This document shows positions 1 through 11,706 of a stretch of DNA of 64,000 nucleotides, piece by piece. Position numbers and translations under genes: made by a program. This stretch comes from Daucus carota subsp. sativus (Eukaryota; Streptophyta; Magnoliopsida; Apiales; Apiaceae): assembly GCF_001625215.2 (NCBI RefSeq), contig NC_030389.2, forward strand, positions 45,373,454 through 45,437,453, given 5' to 3'. How positions within the stretch are numbered: position 1 is the first letter of the stretch; each line of letters begins with the position of its first letter. Under the pieces are notes generated by a model that ran no database searches, had not been told where the DNA came from, and worked only from the letters and a program-made list of their open reading frames with translations.

Positions 1-230
1 GAGTATGTCTTTTGTGTTTTTTTTTATTATATATGTTGCAATTTGCTCATGCATGTTAAATCGGTCAAAATTATAATGTGGATGCTGTTTGATTGATTAG
101 GTACATGGCCTCGACAACAGAGGTCTGGGACTCTAGTTTGGCTCATACGATCAATTTCATACACGGACACCTTAAGGCACAATTGTCTCTTTGCCATCAG
201 CACATTGGTATATTTCTTATGCATTTTATC
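1..230 (+). pseudogene. Partial SEO (sieve element occlusion) paralogue, one exon visible
   Basis: An exon at 101-207, preceded by an AG and followed by GTATAT, reads in one frame and is clearly similar to the fourth exon of the complete SEO gene downstream (1774-1883). Both share TTE, SLAH and a final CHQHI before the donor. Flanking intron sequence also matches: the first bases of the window resemble the start of intron 3 of the complete gene. After about position 230 the similarity fades, and no counterpart of exon 5, 6 or 7 appears before the complete gene begins. This is either a truncated tandem copy or the middle of a gene whose 5' part lies left of the window; lack of later exons favours a truncated copy. 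The exon itself has no stop or frameshift. Confidence 0.7.
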
Positions 231-659
231 TTTCTCTTCTTTCATTTTGTTTGCTAATTTGTATATTTTATCATGAGATATAATTTATACTGTGGAAATG
301 CTTTTCAAATATTAAAATTACTTTACAGAAAAGGACGCCATTCACTCAAATTTACTGAAACTTCAAATGATTATAAGGAATTGAAAATTTTATATGAATT
401 CATCAACTCAAAGTAACTGAAATCACAGATAGTTGAGCATAAACGTATTCGGCCACCAAGTATTTAAGGTTTTTAACTTGAAATTACTAACTAATCAGCT
501 GCACGTGTCACTTCCTCCAAAGTTAACTTTACTGTACACAAAGTGCATAAAGTTGAACACATTTTAGTCCAAAATAAATGTCGCTGTGTGTTTTGCTTTA
601 AATACAAATTTAGTAATTGGCTTTTAATGGCAGCAATTTTACTGACTGGGAGTGCTAGG

Positions 660-3392
660 ATGCAGCAGGCAAGGGGTGATCGGATCTTGTTCTCTATGTC
701 AGATGACAATGTCATGATGGACCAGATCCTGAGTACACATTCTCCTGATGGTCGCAAATTTCATGTCCAGCCTCTTTTTCTTATCATCGAAGATGCCATG
801 CACCGTGTCAATGCACCCCTCCTTGGCACTTTTTTTCCTACCGCCCTTCAGGTATTCGTAATATGTACTTAGACTCTATTAAGTGCACAATTTGCGTGTT
901 CTTTCCAATATCTTATGTCATCAGTCTTTATGAGTCCAAGTTTAATTTCAGAGGGTATGTAAAAAAATTTCAGACTAAACATATATAAACACCACATTGG
1001 TTGATTAATAATTTGACTAAATTTATTTTTCACAATGAAATTTTCCAGGGAACTAAGGCAGAGTTGGATGAGAAATTTCTCCACAGCAGGTTTCCTGACA
1101 TTCATAAACTTTTAGCCCCCACTATTAAGAAGATTATGTGTGAGGTAATCTATAACCAGTATTCTAAATATAGTTTTATTTTATGATTTTTACAAATTTT
1201 AAAGTTATTATATGCTTTATAGATAACCTGCAAATGTTCTGGAGGAGGAGATGCGCAGGCAACAACAACAGTGTCACTCTTCAAAACACTCTCAATCTAT
1301 CCATGGGATGTTAAGGTAGTGGTAGCCTTGGCAGCATTTGTTATGATCCATGACGAGTTTTGCCTAGTGTCACAGCTTTGCCACACCAACCCTCTAGCCA
1401 AATCAGTTTCGCACCTCAAGCAACTTCCAGATATAATGGAACCAGCCGAATCTTTGATACCAAAGTTTGAGTCACTTGATAAACTGATCAAGGCAGTGCT
1501 TGATCTAACAAAGTGCATTGTGGAGTTTAAGAGCCTTACTGCTCAGTACATTAGCCTGGACACTCCGGAGATAGTCACTGCAACTGCACATATCCCTATA
1601 GCTGTTTACTGGACCATCAGAAGCATTGTGGCTTGTGCATTTATAGTTATCAACCTTATTGGCATTAGTCACGAGTATGTCTTTTGCTGCTTCTTTTATT
1701 TGCTATGATATGTGGCGATTTGCTCATACATTTTAATTGATCAAAATTATAATGATGTTGTTTGATTGATTAGGTTCCTTGCCTTGACAACAGAGGCATG
1801 GGAATTGTATAGTTTGGCCCATAAGGTCAAAAACATGCACGCCCACCTTAACAAACAATTGTCTATTTGCCATCAGCACATTGGTATATTACTTGTGCAT
1901 TTGTGTTCAAAGAAATGATTGTTTGCATCATTTTTACATATGTAACTCCATAATATTTATTTATCAATTATCAGCTAGGAAGAAACACGATGAAGCTTAT
2001 AGAACATTTGTTCGGCTGCTTGAAACACCTCACTTTGACAACACAAAGTTCCTCAAGACTTTGATTTACCCCAAAGACGACCAGCTCCCACTGTTTGAGG
2101 GTCATACCAAGAGAAGGGTTAGCTCTCAACTCTTATTGATCTGACATGATTTTTGAAAAATCAGATGTAACTAATCAAGTTCTGACGTTATATGCATTCA
2201 AACAGGTTAGCATCGACACACTGAGAAGGAAGATTGTACTGCTTTTTATTACAGAATTTGACATATCCGAAGAGGAGATTCTGCTTATTGGTCAAATGTA
2301 TGCCGAAGCAAAGGAAAACCAATATCAGGCCGAGAGTAATTTTGAAGTTGTCTGGCTTCCAATCACAGACAGGTCAGTTTCATGGAATGCAGAAAAGCAA
2401 CAACAATTTGAAAATACACAGAACTCAATGTTGTGGCCATCTTTGCATCATCCGTCTATGATGGATCCGCTTGCCATTAAGTACATGAAGGACAACTGGC
2501 ACTTGACCAAGAAGTCTATTGTTGTAGTGGTGGATGAACAAGGGAAAGTTGTGAACCTTAACGCCCTCCATATGATGTGGATTTGGGGTAGCGTGGCTTA
2601 CCCTTTCACTAGCCTAAGAGAAGAGCAACTATGGAATGAAGAATTATGGAGAATTGAGCTACTGGTAGATAGCATTGAACCCAGGATCTTGCAATGGGTA
2701 AGACAACTATGCACCATTGTTGTATTTAGTCTTACAAATCAACTGATATCGGACCAAATTTTCTTGTGTAGATCTATGATGGAAAGTACATTTGCTTGTA
2801 CGGTGGTGAGGATATTGATTGGATCCGCAGGTTCACTGCCACAGCGCAACCAGTAGCGCGTGCTGCCAATATCCAGCTAGAGATGTTATATGTAGGCAAA
2901 AGCAACCCGACTGGAAAAATTCGAAAAATCAATGACATCATTGTTGCTGAAAATCTTAGTAATGTGTTGCCAGACCTGGCCTTAATCTGGTTCTTGTGGA
3001 GGAGGCTGGAGAGCATGTGGCACTCCAAAGTGCAACATGGGAAATCCGCTGAAAATGATGAGATAATGAAAGAAATCATGATGATGATGTACTTTGACGG
3101 TGGTGATCAAGGATGGGCAATGATCAGTCGAGGTATGGAAATGGCTAAAGCGAAAGGTGAAATGTTTTTGGAGAGTTTGTCTTTGTCTGAGTTTGATGTA
3201 TGGAAGCATGACTGTGAAGAGAAAGGTTTTTTGGCAGCACTGAATGAATATTTTAAAAAGCTTCATACTCCGCAGCATTGTCATCGTTTTACACTTCCGG
3301 GATCAACAGGCAGTGTTGAGGATAAGGTGTTATGTGCAGAATGTGGCCGTCCTATGGAGAAGTCCACCACGTACACTTGCTGCACCGATTAA
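660..3392 (+). CDS. Sieve element occlusion (SEO) protein, forisome/P-protein family
   Basis: Seven exons fit: 660-851, 1049-1144, 1223-1674, 1774-1883, 1975-2117, 2206-2697 and 2772-3392. They give about 701 residues, normal for SEO proteins. SEO proteins form the filamentous P-protein that accumulates in sieve elements and can plug sieve plates after wounding. The SEO N-terminal domain is recognised early (SDDNVMMDQI, THSPDGRKF, IIEDAMHR). The thioredoxin-like middle region has IVWLP-type and YICLYGGEDIDWIRRFT segments. The SEO C-terminal domain ends in the Cys-rich tail CAECGRPMEKSTTYTCC. An in-frame ATG at 627 would add 11 residues; I preferred 660 because it lies nearer the conserved N-terminus, but the choice is open. 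The copy looks intact. A one-exon paralogue lies directly upstream, so the locus was tandemly duplicated. Confidence 0.9.
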
Positions 3393-4296
3393 CTGCAAAT
3401 ATTTAATAAGCAAGTTACCATCACAAGATAATCTTAAATATTTATTTGAATAATTTTATCGTTAATGTGTGACTTTAAGTGGTTTGCCCGCAGTTTTTCG
3501 CTTAACTTTTGGCGTAGTTTTTTGCTTAACTTTTAGAGTGTTCTTGAATTTTCCAATTGTACTGCTTTTTCTTTTTTCTATTAGAAAGGAACTGTCACCC
3601 CTGTCAAGGATCAATACAGCATGCAGTAAGACATATTAGATCTTTGTATACAAAGGGTCGGTCCCTGACAAGCGATTGATACAACCATCTTTAAACGTTT
3701 TTTACGGAGTTTTTATGTGAGGTTTGATAATTTACTGTAGTGTTTTTATATTTCAACGATAAAGAACGTAGGAAAATGGTTATAGACAGTCGATGGTTGG
3801 TGCCGCCATATGTAAATGCGAAAAAAATTGACAGAGTGAATTATCTTTAATGCTCGAGAGTATTTTGCCATGGTCTTTATTTTAGTTGTAACCCCAGCTT
3901 GACTTGGTTCAAGACTTGAAATATGTTTCAATGCTTCTTCATAGCTGCCAAGGTCTTCAAGTAAGATTTTTAATTAACACTCATGCCTCCCGTCCTCCTT
4001 TGCAACATACATTTCATGCTCATGGTAATTGCCAGCTCGACAGACCCTTAATTCTGTTTCCACATTCAGCTTATGCTAATATTTTAGTAATTTGGTAAAA
4101 CCATTTAACAAAAGAGTTTTACATGATTTTTCAGAAAACCAACAATATGTGCATGATAGAGCCATTAAGAAGTGTCAAACCTCAAAACAAAGACATAGTT
4201 TACAAGCAAATTCAAGGATGAAACCAGACTTAAGTAAAAATTCCTACACAGATAAAACCTTTATCAAACTCCACACGTTCTACCTGCAGCACCCCT
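3393..4296. other. Intergenic spacer after SEO
   Basis: This holds the presumed SEO 3' UTR and AT-rich spacer. I see no coding exon, structural RNA or clear repeat. Confidence 0.5.
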
Positions 4297-4309
4297 TCAC
4301 CAGCACACT

Positions 4310-4776
4310 TGGTCACTCCCAATTCTGTTAGGATGGTAACCTATGCCACGCAAGGTGAAGATGTTGAATAGGTTGTCTTTCAAGTGTACCAAAATCGGCC
4401 CCTGTGTCGCGAACTTTTGAGTAAGCCTGGTAGTAAACGCCTTTGTCCAATTCATAGGCTCTAAGAAACACACCTTCAATCCAATAAATTGTCTTATCAC
4501 CTAAAACAGTAACTGGGTTGATCCCATACGGTAACTCTTTTCGAATCCGCTAATTAAAATAATTTCAGCCTCATAATGAAAAGCATAAGGGCACGATAAC
4601 CGGGATATAGGCTCCTTCAATGCCTTCCATTCTTGATGATATCCAGGCTCATTCGTGTCTAGAAACTCGGCATATGGGGATTCCTTGAAAGTCTGTTTGT
4701 AAGCTGAAACCCCTCCAAAAACATATATTTTCCCTCCTATTCCAACTACAGCAGGAGATACTCTAGGCAATATCAT
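4310..4776 (-). pseudogene. Truncated kelch-repeat protein gene
   Basis: Reading leftward from 4776, the frame gives a kelch blade start (GIGGKIYVFGG) followed by a segment with SCPYAFHYEAEIILISG. Near 4550 the kelch frame switches: the next recognisable part (ELPYGINPVTVLG, DKTIYWIEGVFLRAYELDKG) is in another frame, and the first frame hits a TAG at 4501-4503. That is a frameshift. The gene also has no upstream blades: its 5' side stops where the fold-back element begins at about 4780, and no continuation is visible beyond that element. No F-box is present. Intact relatives are kelch or F-box/kelch proteins, but this copy cannot make a full product. Confidence 0.7.
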
Positions 4777-4789
4777 ATTGCAAAGGAAT

Positions 4790-5455
4790 CACTTAATAGT
4801 TTTCTTTGGTTTCAGCATATTGCAATTAATAGTTTTGAAAAATACACTTTGCAGTCCCAGACTTTTAATCTGTAGACACTTTGCACCCTTTCCGTTAATT
4901 TCTGCCGTTACTATTAACATTTGCAAGGGCATTTTGAGAAATTTAATTATATTTAATTAAAATCAGATTTTTATTTAAATTTTCTGATCATCTAAATGAT
5001 ATTTTTCGGAAAAACTTAAAGAACGAAAGTTGTAGAGAATAAAAAGATCTTTTTAGAACAATAAGGTTCAAAATTTAAATAATTATTTAAAAACGATTGT
5101 TCATTTTTACAAGATTGCTAATTTTTGAATTTTTTTAGAATAATTATAAAAAGAATTACGAAAATTTTGAACCTTATAGTTCTAAGAGGATCATTTTATT
5201 CTCTACAACTTTCGTTCTTTAAGTTTTTACGAAAATATCGTTTAGATGGTCAAAAAATTTAAATAAAGGTCTGATTTTAATTAAATATAATTAAATTTCT
5301 CAAAATGCCCCTGCAAAAGTTAACGGTAACGGCAGAAATTAACGGAAAGGTTGCAAAGTGTCTACGGGTTAAAAATCTGGGGCTGCAAAGTGTATTTTCC
5401 AAAACTATTAAGTGCAATATGCTGAAACCAAAGGGGTGCCAATTGCAATTAACTG
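4790..5455. mobile_element. Fold-back element with long inverted arms
   Basis: The left arm (about 4790-5090) and right arm (about 5160-5455) are imperfect reverse complements over nearly their whole length. Landmarks shared in inverted order are GGTTTCAGCATATTGCA, ACACTTTGCAG, GTAGACACTTTGCA, TTAACGGAAA next to TTTCTGCCGTTA, and the block AACGAAAGTTGTAGAGAATAAA. Only about 70 bp of loop separate them. There is no coding capacity. This is a fold-back MITE or non-autonomous DNA transposon; target-site duplications could not be fixed by eye. It sits directly against the 5' break of the kelch pseudogene. Confidence 0.8.
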
Positions 5456-5494
5456 TATATTTTATTAAAATAAAATAATTGGCGCAAGAAAGTA

Positions 5495-5974
5495 CTATTC
5501 CCGTCCCATTTTAGTTGTCACATTTCTATTTTTGTTGGTCAAATTAACTAATTTTTTACCAAAGATTATACTCCCTCCGTCCCAAAATAGTTGTCACATT
5601 TCTATTTTTGTTGGTCAAATTGACTAAGTTTTGACCAAAGATTATAAGTCGATCACTCATTATTTTAAAAACTGAAAATTACATCTTAAAGTAGATTAAA
5701 AATTATTTCTGGTGACATATTTTTTTTTTTATTTTGTCAATTGATAAAATATTAATAAATTTCAATCAAAATTTAGTCAATTTGGTTGGCACGAAACCAA
5801 TGTGACAACTATTTTGGGACGGAGGGAGTAAGTCACTCTTTCATTATTTTAAAAAATTACATCTTAAAGTAGATTAAAAATTATTTCCGATGACATATTT
5901 TTTTTATTTTTTCACTTAATAAAATATTAATAAATTTGGGTCAAACTTTGACAACTAATATGGGATTGAGGGAA
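5495..5974. mobile_element. Outer Stowaway-like MITE, split by a second copy
   Basis: Terminal sequence CTATTCCCGTCCCATTTTAG at the left is mirrored by a right end ending in TGGGATTGAGGGAA. TA dinucleotides flank both ends (5493-5494 and 5975-5976), the target duplication of Tc1/mariner Stowaway MITEs. The internal sequence is the same family as the copy inserted inside it, but the ends are more diverged, as expected of an older insertion. Confidence 0.8.
5571..5828. mobile_element. Inner Stowaway-like MITE
   Basis: This 258-bp element starts CTCCCTCCGTCCCAAAATAG and ends with the near-perfect inverse, CTATTTTGGGACGGAGGGAG. The ends agree over about 28 bp, and TA lies on each side (5569-5570, 5829-5830). 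Length, termini and TA target are typical of Stowaway. It interrupts the outer element of the same family at 5495-5974. Confidence 0.92.
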
Positions 5975-6024
5975 TAGCTCATAATAATTTCAAAGATGTT
6001 CCATTTTCCCTCAATTAGGTGCAA

Positions 6025-6050
6025 CTAGTTCAGAAGCCGCGCGTTGCGGC
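6025..6050 (-). mobile_element. Helitron-like 3' terminus
   Basis: Read on the minus strand, a GC-rich hairpin with stems GCCGC and GCGGC (6036-6050) is followed after 7 bases by CTAG, then T. A short hairpin just upstream of CTRR followed by T is the Helitron 3' end signature. The body would extend to the right on the plus map. The 5' end (TC...) could not be located, so only the terminus is annotated. Confidence 0.5.
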
Positions 6051-6053
6051 GGC

Positions 6054-6175
6054 CTATAAAAATTATATTAATGATTCAATATTAGTATTTGTAGAATAAA
6101 ATAATTTTGTGGTTGTCTATAAAAAATATATTAATGTTGTAGAATTAATATTTGTAGGATAAAGTAAATTTATAT
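6054..6175. repeat. Two-copy 63-bp tandem repeat
   Basis: The motif CTATAAAAA(T)TATATTAATG followed by (A)ATATTTGTAG(A/G)ATAAA occurs twice with a period of about 63 bp. It lies just inside the Helitron-like terminus and may belong to that element. Confidence 0.55.
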
Positions 6176-6915
6176 TATAAAAATCTTGATGTAATACCAA
6201 TACTAATATATAAAATTGCAAAATTGGTCTATAATTCATGGTGAAAAAATGAAAATAAATTTGTACACGTAATTAACAATTTAAAGTTTGATAAAAAAAA
6301 CAATTTAAAGCATGACGAATCTTAATTTCGTTTGTTTTTTTTGAAAAGCAATCATGTTCTTACATTGTCATAATCCTCCAATTTTTTTGGATTGATTGTG
6401 CACAAAAACATCCAACTTAAATCTGTGAGATAGAAGTCTATAATTACCCTCTTAAAAGTTGCTTGAACGGAACAAACAGATATTGCATAAATAATGTTTT
6501 CCTGTATACAAAGTAAATCATATAAAAATTAAAAACAAACATGTCCGATGAACAAAACAAATATTATAAAAGAATAGCCAACAAACATACATCACTAATA
6601 ATCAATTTATTGATATCAAACGTCAATATCATGTCAAGACTATATTCTTTTCCCGTGTTTGGATTTGTCGACTCCAATATAACGGTCTATATAACTACCT
6701 TTGCTTGCAACAACCTTTATTTTTTTAATACTGTATGAACAACCTTCACTTATCGTTACAGAAAAACAGCACCTCCGAGTTAGAAATCGAGCAAGAGAAC
6801 TATCACGAGAGGGAGGTAGGTTTGTGGTATTGAGAGAGAGGAGGTCATGTTTAGATGATCTAAAACCCTATAATCTATAGGGGTATTTATAGGTGCAGAG
6901 AGACTTGTATGCTAT
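6176..6915. other. AT-rich spacer without recognised genes
   Basis: Short open frames here have no family resemblance. This may be the body of the Helitron-like element whose end is at 6025, but no replicase domain is present. Confidence 0.4.
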
Positions 6916-6919
6916 TCTT

Positions 6920-7070
6920 TCCCATAATTAAATAATCTGAAACAAAATCAGATTAAAACTTTCAAACTACTATATTCCATAAATAATCTGTCTTTTCCAT
7001 AATTAAATAATCTCAAACAAAATCAAATTAAAACTTTCAAGCTACTATATTCCATAAATAATTTGAATCA
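6920..7070. repeat. Two-copy 75-bp tandem repeat
   Basis: The block CCATAATTAAATAATCT ... CTACTATATTCCATAAATAAT occurs twice, with copies starting near 6922 and 6997 (period about 75 bp) and few differences. Confidence 0.75.
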
Positions 7071-9975
7071 AAATCAGATTCTGAAACTTGCTTCTAATAT
7101 ACCCGAAATTAATAAAGATAGTTCTAATTTTTGATATTTTTCATCTAAAAATTCCAGAAAATTAGAAAAATAAAACGGAGCGATGTGAGAAGCGCCACCT
7201 ACACGCCCCTCGCTTCTCCTATAAAGTATATTGATGTACACTTGGCAGCTTCGCACCCTAAAAAAAATCCTCCCTCGACCTTTTTTTTTTTTTTTTCTAG
7301 CCACCCTCGGGGCTTCCGTCAGTGGTGAAAAATCCCAAATTAGTTGTTTTCTTATTTTGTTCTTGTTTTCAACAATACTCTTTTTTAGGAAGAATTTTTT
7401 TATCTTTCGAGATTATCTTTTTACTTGATAATTTTTTTTTAGGTGGGATTTATTTCCAATTTATTTGGGTTTTGTTTATTTTCTCCTTGTGAGAACCTGA
7501 TGTGGGTTTTCGGTGTGATTCGATTTCCACGACGTTAGATCCGTCGGATTTTCATAAGTTTGATTTAATGATAAAGATTAATATAAAATTGCAATTACGA
7601 TCGATAGCTAAAACTGGTTTTGAAGGTTTTGGTGAAGGCGATACATGTACATATATCAATGTCAACAAATCGTTTGATTGTGTATTCGTAAAAACTAGAT
7701 TAATCAGCAATAATACGATTTATTTTATGTTTGTTTGATTCGATTGTTTTTGTAAATGCCGTATGACTTTTTATTATTGAATTAAATTTTTTTTTTAACA
7801 CAATACATCTCGGTGCATTTAAAGAATATTCATCTTTTTGTGTACATAGTAAAAATATTTTAAATCAGCAATCATAAAAATGAACGGATTTGTAATCGAG
7901 AGATGCTTAAAATTGAGATAAAACTACTTTTGGGCCGTACATTCTTGGGCTAGGGTACAGCACTGGGTTTATTGACAGGTTGGGTTTTTGATAGAGTTGA
8001 TCAGTTTGATCCAAATCCAATTAGATAAATTCTTAAAGCAAGATATTATGATTGTTGAATGTTTAGATTTATATTTATTTTATATTTTAAAATAAATACT
8101 CCAATAAAAGTTAATTTTAATATTTTATTGATAGAAACTGAAATTTAAAATTTTATATGAAATTTTATATATTAATTGTTAGTGTTTCAAATAATGAACG
8201 AGAGCAAAATGTTAATTTATGGAATTTCAATTATATAATATATGGACCTGGCTTCTTCCTCAGCTTTTCAAATCATGTCTTGGTTACCCTTGTTTTTTAA
8301 TTTAAAATACAGGGAATTCATCAAAAATACTGTGCTTCCATAAATTTTTTGTAATTTTAATTTTTCAAAAAAACATTTATAAAATCACTACTTACACCTA
8401 GATGCAATTTTGTTCATCTGATTGGCAACCAAATATACACTAAAGTGATTTTCTTTGATTGAATTGGAGTTATTTTCGTGTTATTTTGGTTACATTTGGT
8501 TTCAACGGTAAATTTATAACAAAATTTAAAAAAATGAGTATATTTTTCAAGAAAGAATCCGTCCAGAATGGTTTGAAGTGCCATTTTCATTGTATTTAAA
8601 GAATTAAGTTTTGACAGAATCTGAAAATTAAGAATCCGAAGCTAACATAAAATACTCGAACTGCAAAACAATAAAGAAACGAGTTGCAAAGTGGCCAACC
8701 GTGCGACATTGCGAAACACAAAAGCATGCACGCATTAAGCATAGATGCTCCATCCATGTCCTTAATTTAATCACCCAAATCGCCGATTAATTAAGCTTAA
8801 TTCTGGAAAAATACAAAAGCACGTAATCCCCAATAACAAAAATAAAAAACTGCATGTACTAAATGTATAGAATAGTAAGCGTTTTGTTGGGTAGCACTCC
8901 AATTCTGTCTCCAAATCTTTGACCACTTACGGGCTTTGCACTGTTTGGGTCAAAGCGAGGAGTAAAGATTCACGGACAAAATCCGTAAACTAAAAAGAAA
9001 ATTAATTGAGGAACCCCACAAGTGAATAGAATAAACGCTAGTGTTTGGTATTTTCAAGACTGTTTTTTGTTACTTTAGTTTTTTGCCAAAACGACAGAGA
9101 ATCTATATCCCACTTACCTGCGAGCTCTGTTTCACTTGAGCTTTACTTAGTTGTTGGGATGCACTCTCACTTATGGTATGAACAAGTGAGAGTCGGGTAA
9201 AATAAAATGTTGTCAAGTGCTGAACTCGATTGAATAATTGCAAGTTATGTTTTGAGTCAGATTTACTTGAGTCATTATTCAAAGTCGAATCTCGATTTCA
9301 TAAGGTGTGGAGAATTTGAAAGTGATACGTCTGTAATCTCTATATCTCTTTCATTTATTTATAATTTTTATATTACTTGACATATATTTGAAGATATATA
9401 TAAATAAGATTTTTCTATTATGTATCAAAGCAACTCTTTTATTTTCAAAAAATAAAATAAAAGATTTTTATTGATGATAATTTTTGTGGGATCATCTTTA
9501 TTAATGAGATTTTAATCCATAGAAATCTGGCTACGGTTCACAAAATGATTATCATGAGCACACACTAGAATATCCGTATAAAATATATTTTCATAACTTA
9601 ATTTTTTAAAAATTTAATTATATAAATCTTTATATATTATAATTTTATTTAAAGAAAAAAGATCAGAAAATTTATATACGGACATTATTCACCTTCATAA
9701 ATCTACCATCACCTCAAAATCTGTGAATTTACTTTAAAATATGTAAATTTCAGCAACGATTTTTTTGATACCGGTTTCCACGTTACATGCAGCAAAATGA
9801 AAAATTGAGAAAAATAAATTATGATTGCATTGAACTAAATTTGAGCGGGACATGGAGGTAGCTAGGAACAATACGAGGTTTGTTATGAGTTTGGTCCCGG
9901 CCATTTGTGCCTCCTCGTGAACGACTACTCTATCAAACTGTGCAGGGCCCCGGGACCACACCAAAGGCTTTCTGA
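7071..9975. other. Intergenic, no gene recognised
   Basis: A pyrimidine-rich stretch near 7270-7450 looks like a leader, but no coding exon follows that I can recognise. Bases 7566-7860 share dispersed similarity with 15720-15990 on the other side of the TEL gene (see findings). The rest is AT-rich, with no convincing coding or structural RNA signal. Confidence 0.4.
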
Positions 9976-9977
9976 CA

Positions 9978-10006
9978 ACGTGGCAGGTACTCAGGTGGGC
10001 CACGTG
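9978..10006. promoter_or_regulatory. Two ACGT-core boxes (ABRE/G-box type)
   Basis: ACGTGGC at 9978-9984 and a palindromic G-box CACGTG at 10001-10006 lie about 20 bp apart in an unusually GC-rich patch. Paired ACGT elements are typical of abscisic-acid or light-responsive promoters. No gene start is recognisable close by, so a regulatory role is only inferred. Confidence 0.3.
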
Positions 10007-11706
10007 TCAAATCCCCATACCATCTCAGGTGTAAAGAGTTAAAAGACTGATGCACCACTGCACCTGACATACAAATAATGAAAATTTACACATTTCTGGC
10101 ATCTCAAATCAACGGTTGTGGGTTTTTAAACCGTTGAACACCGTGTTAGCACCGGAATCAGAATTTAAAATTAACGTATATTTCAAGAATAATATATGTT
10201 AAAAAAATTCAAGAGCAGATATGCATCGTACTTATATATTTATATTTATACAATATTTTCGAGTATGATATACCAGTACAGAATTTTCGACTAGGATATA
10301 CCAGTACAGTACAATATTGATAAACCAATTTTATCATAAATTAAAAAGACGTTCGTATGACAGATGAGAATGAGAATGAAGGATATGGAAATGAGGTGTG
10401 TGAGGAATAATTTGCTCATTGAGTGGGATAATTTCCCATTGTATAATATTTATTAACCCAGAAGTTATTAACAAATAGATTTGAAATTCTGGTTCTCGTT
10501 GACCCGACTCGTTAATCATGTTCCAAGCGTTTCATAAGTGTAAAGAGAATCCAATGATGTGAAAAATAGTACAAAGGGCAGCTATATTGGCTTGAGAGTT
10601 GAGAGTCCAGTGATGCATGGAATGGTATCTCTCAAGGTCAAACCAATCCCCTTGCAATATATGCAAGCACTGGCACTTGGATCAGTAACTCAGTCCACTT
10701 TATATTATTACTGGTGTGTTTCTGGCTTTTACCTCTCTGTCATGCACCCACTCATTCACATGATGCTCTTTCACTCTCTAATCTCTGAGTATAAAACTCA
10801 TCTTTTTATCCGCTGGATGCTTTTCCGCTACTAACTAATTCAACCACATATATACAGTGTTTGAGTAACCAATAATGTGTTTGTTTGTGCGTGTTTAATG
10901 TTTATTCAACGTAACAATACTTTTTACTTAACTCTTCGGTTCAAATAAATTTAAGATTTATTGTAAAACCAAGTCTTGAATTACAAACCGGAACCAAACT
11001 AGTTAGGATTAGTTATCTTGTTCCCTCAGTCACTGTTGCTGTTGAGCAAAATAGCTTAAATATCTACTACTAGTCTTCCAGCAGTGATTTGATTGACTCA
11101 TAGACAAGTTCAAAATTGGATGTTAAAGAGAAAATCAAAAGATCGATACTAGTAGTAGCCTATATAGTAGATCCTTTCTACTGTCGTCTCTGCTGTAGCC
11201 TCCATATCTAGATATGCACTCAATGCCCGCACACAGTAACTGGATAGTTGAAGAATTGGAGGCAGATTATTAGATATATAAGTCTATTTATCTGGATCTA
11301 AAGTTAGATTTTAAATAATTTTTAATTTTAAGTTAATAATATTTCATTTTAAGTTGGAAAATTATTTGTTAATGCTGATTTAAAAATTTAGGAATAAGCG
11401 ATGTATCAACTTAAATATTTTTTTCATTGACCTAAATTTTTAAAATTTTTAAAATTTAATTATAAATTATTCATAAATCATTTTATTTTTTATTATACTT
11501 TTGGTAATTGTAAATTATTAATAAATCAAAATTACTCGAACACACGTTATAAGCTCTTAATTATTTATCACATTAAATCACAAATTATAATCCAGTTTTA
11601 AACTCACCAAAACGGGCTCATAATCCACAAAAAGTCTTTTATGTTTGTTTCAAAAAAAATATAAAAAATAATACTGTAAAATTTTACAACTCAAATCAGT
11701 AAACTA
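10007..11706. other. Intergenic, no gene recognised
   Basis: Contains a short inverted repeat at 10110-10136 (CAACGGTT ... AACCGTTG, with AACGG cores as bound by MYB3R-type factors). It also has promoter-like sequence at about 10680-10860 (GTATAAAACT) with no supported downstream gene. The short open frame at 10559-10834 has no known domain. Confidence 0.35.

Noticed and set aside
11064..11156. Possible microRNA hairpin (CTACTACTAGT ... ACTAGTAGTAG)
   Set aside because: Only 11 bp pair well; the arms do not extend into a convincing precursor stem and no known miRNA sequence is present.
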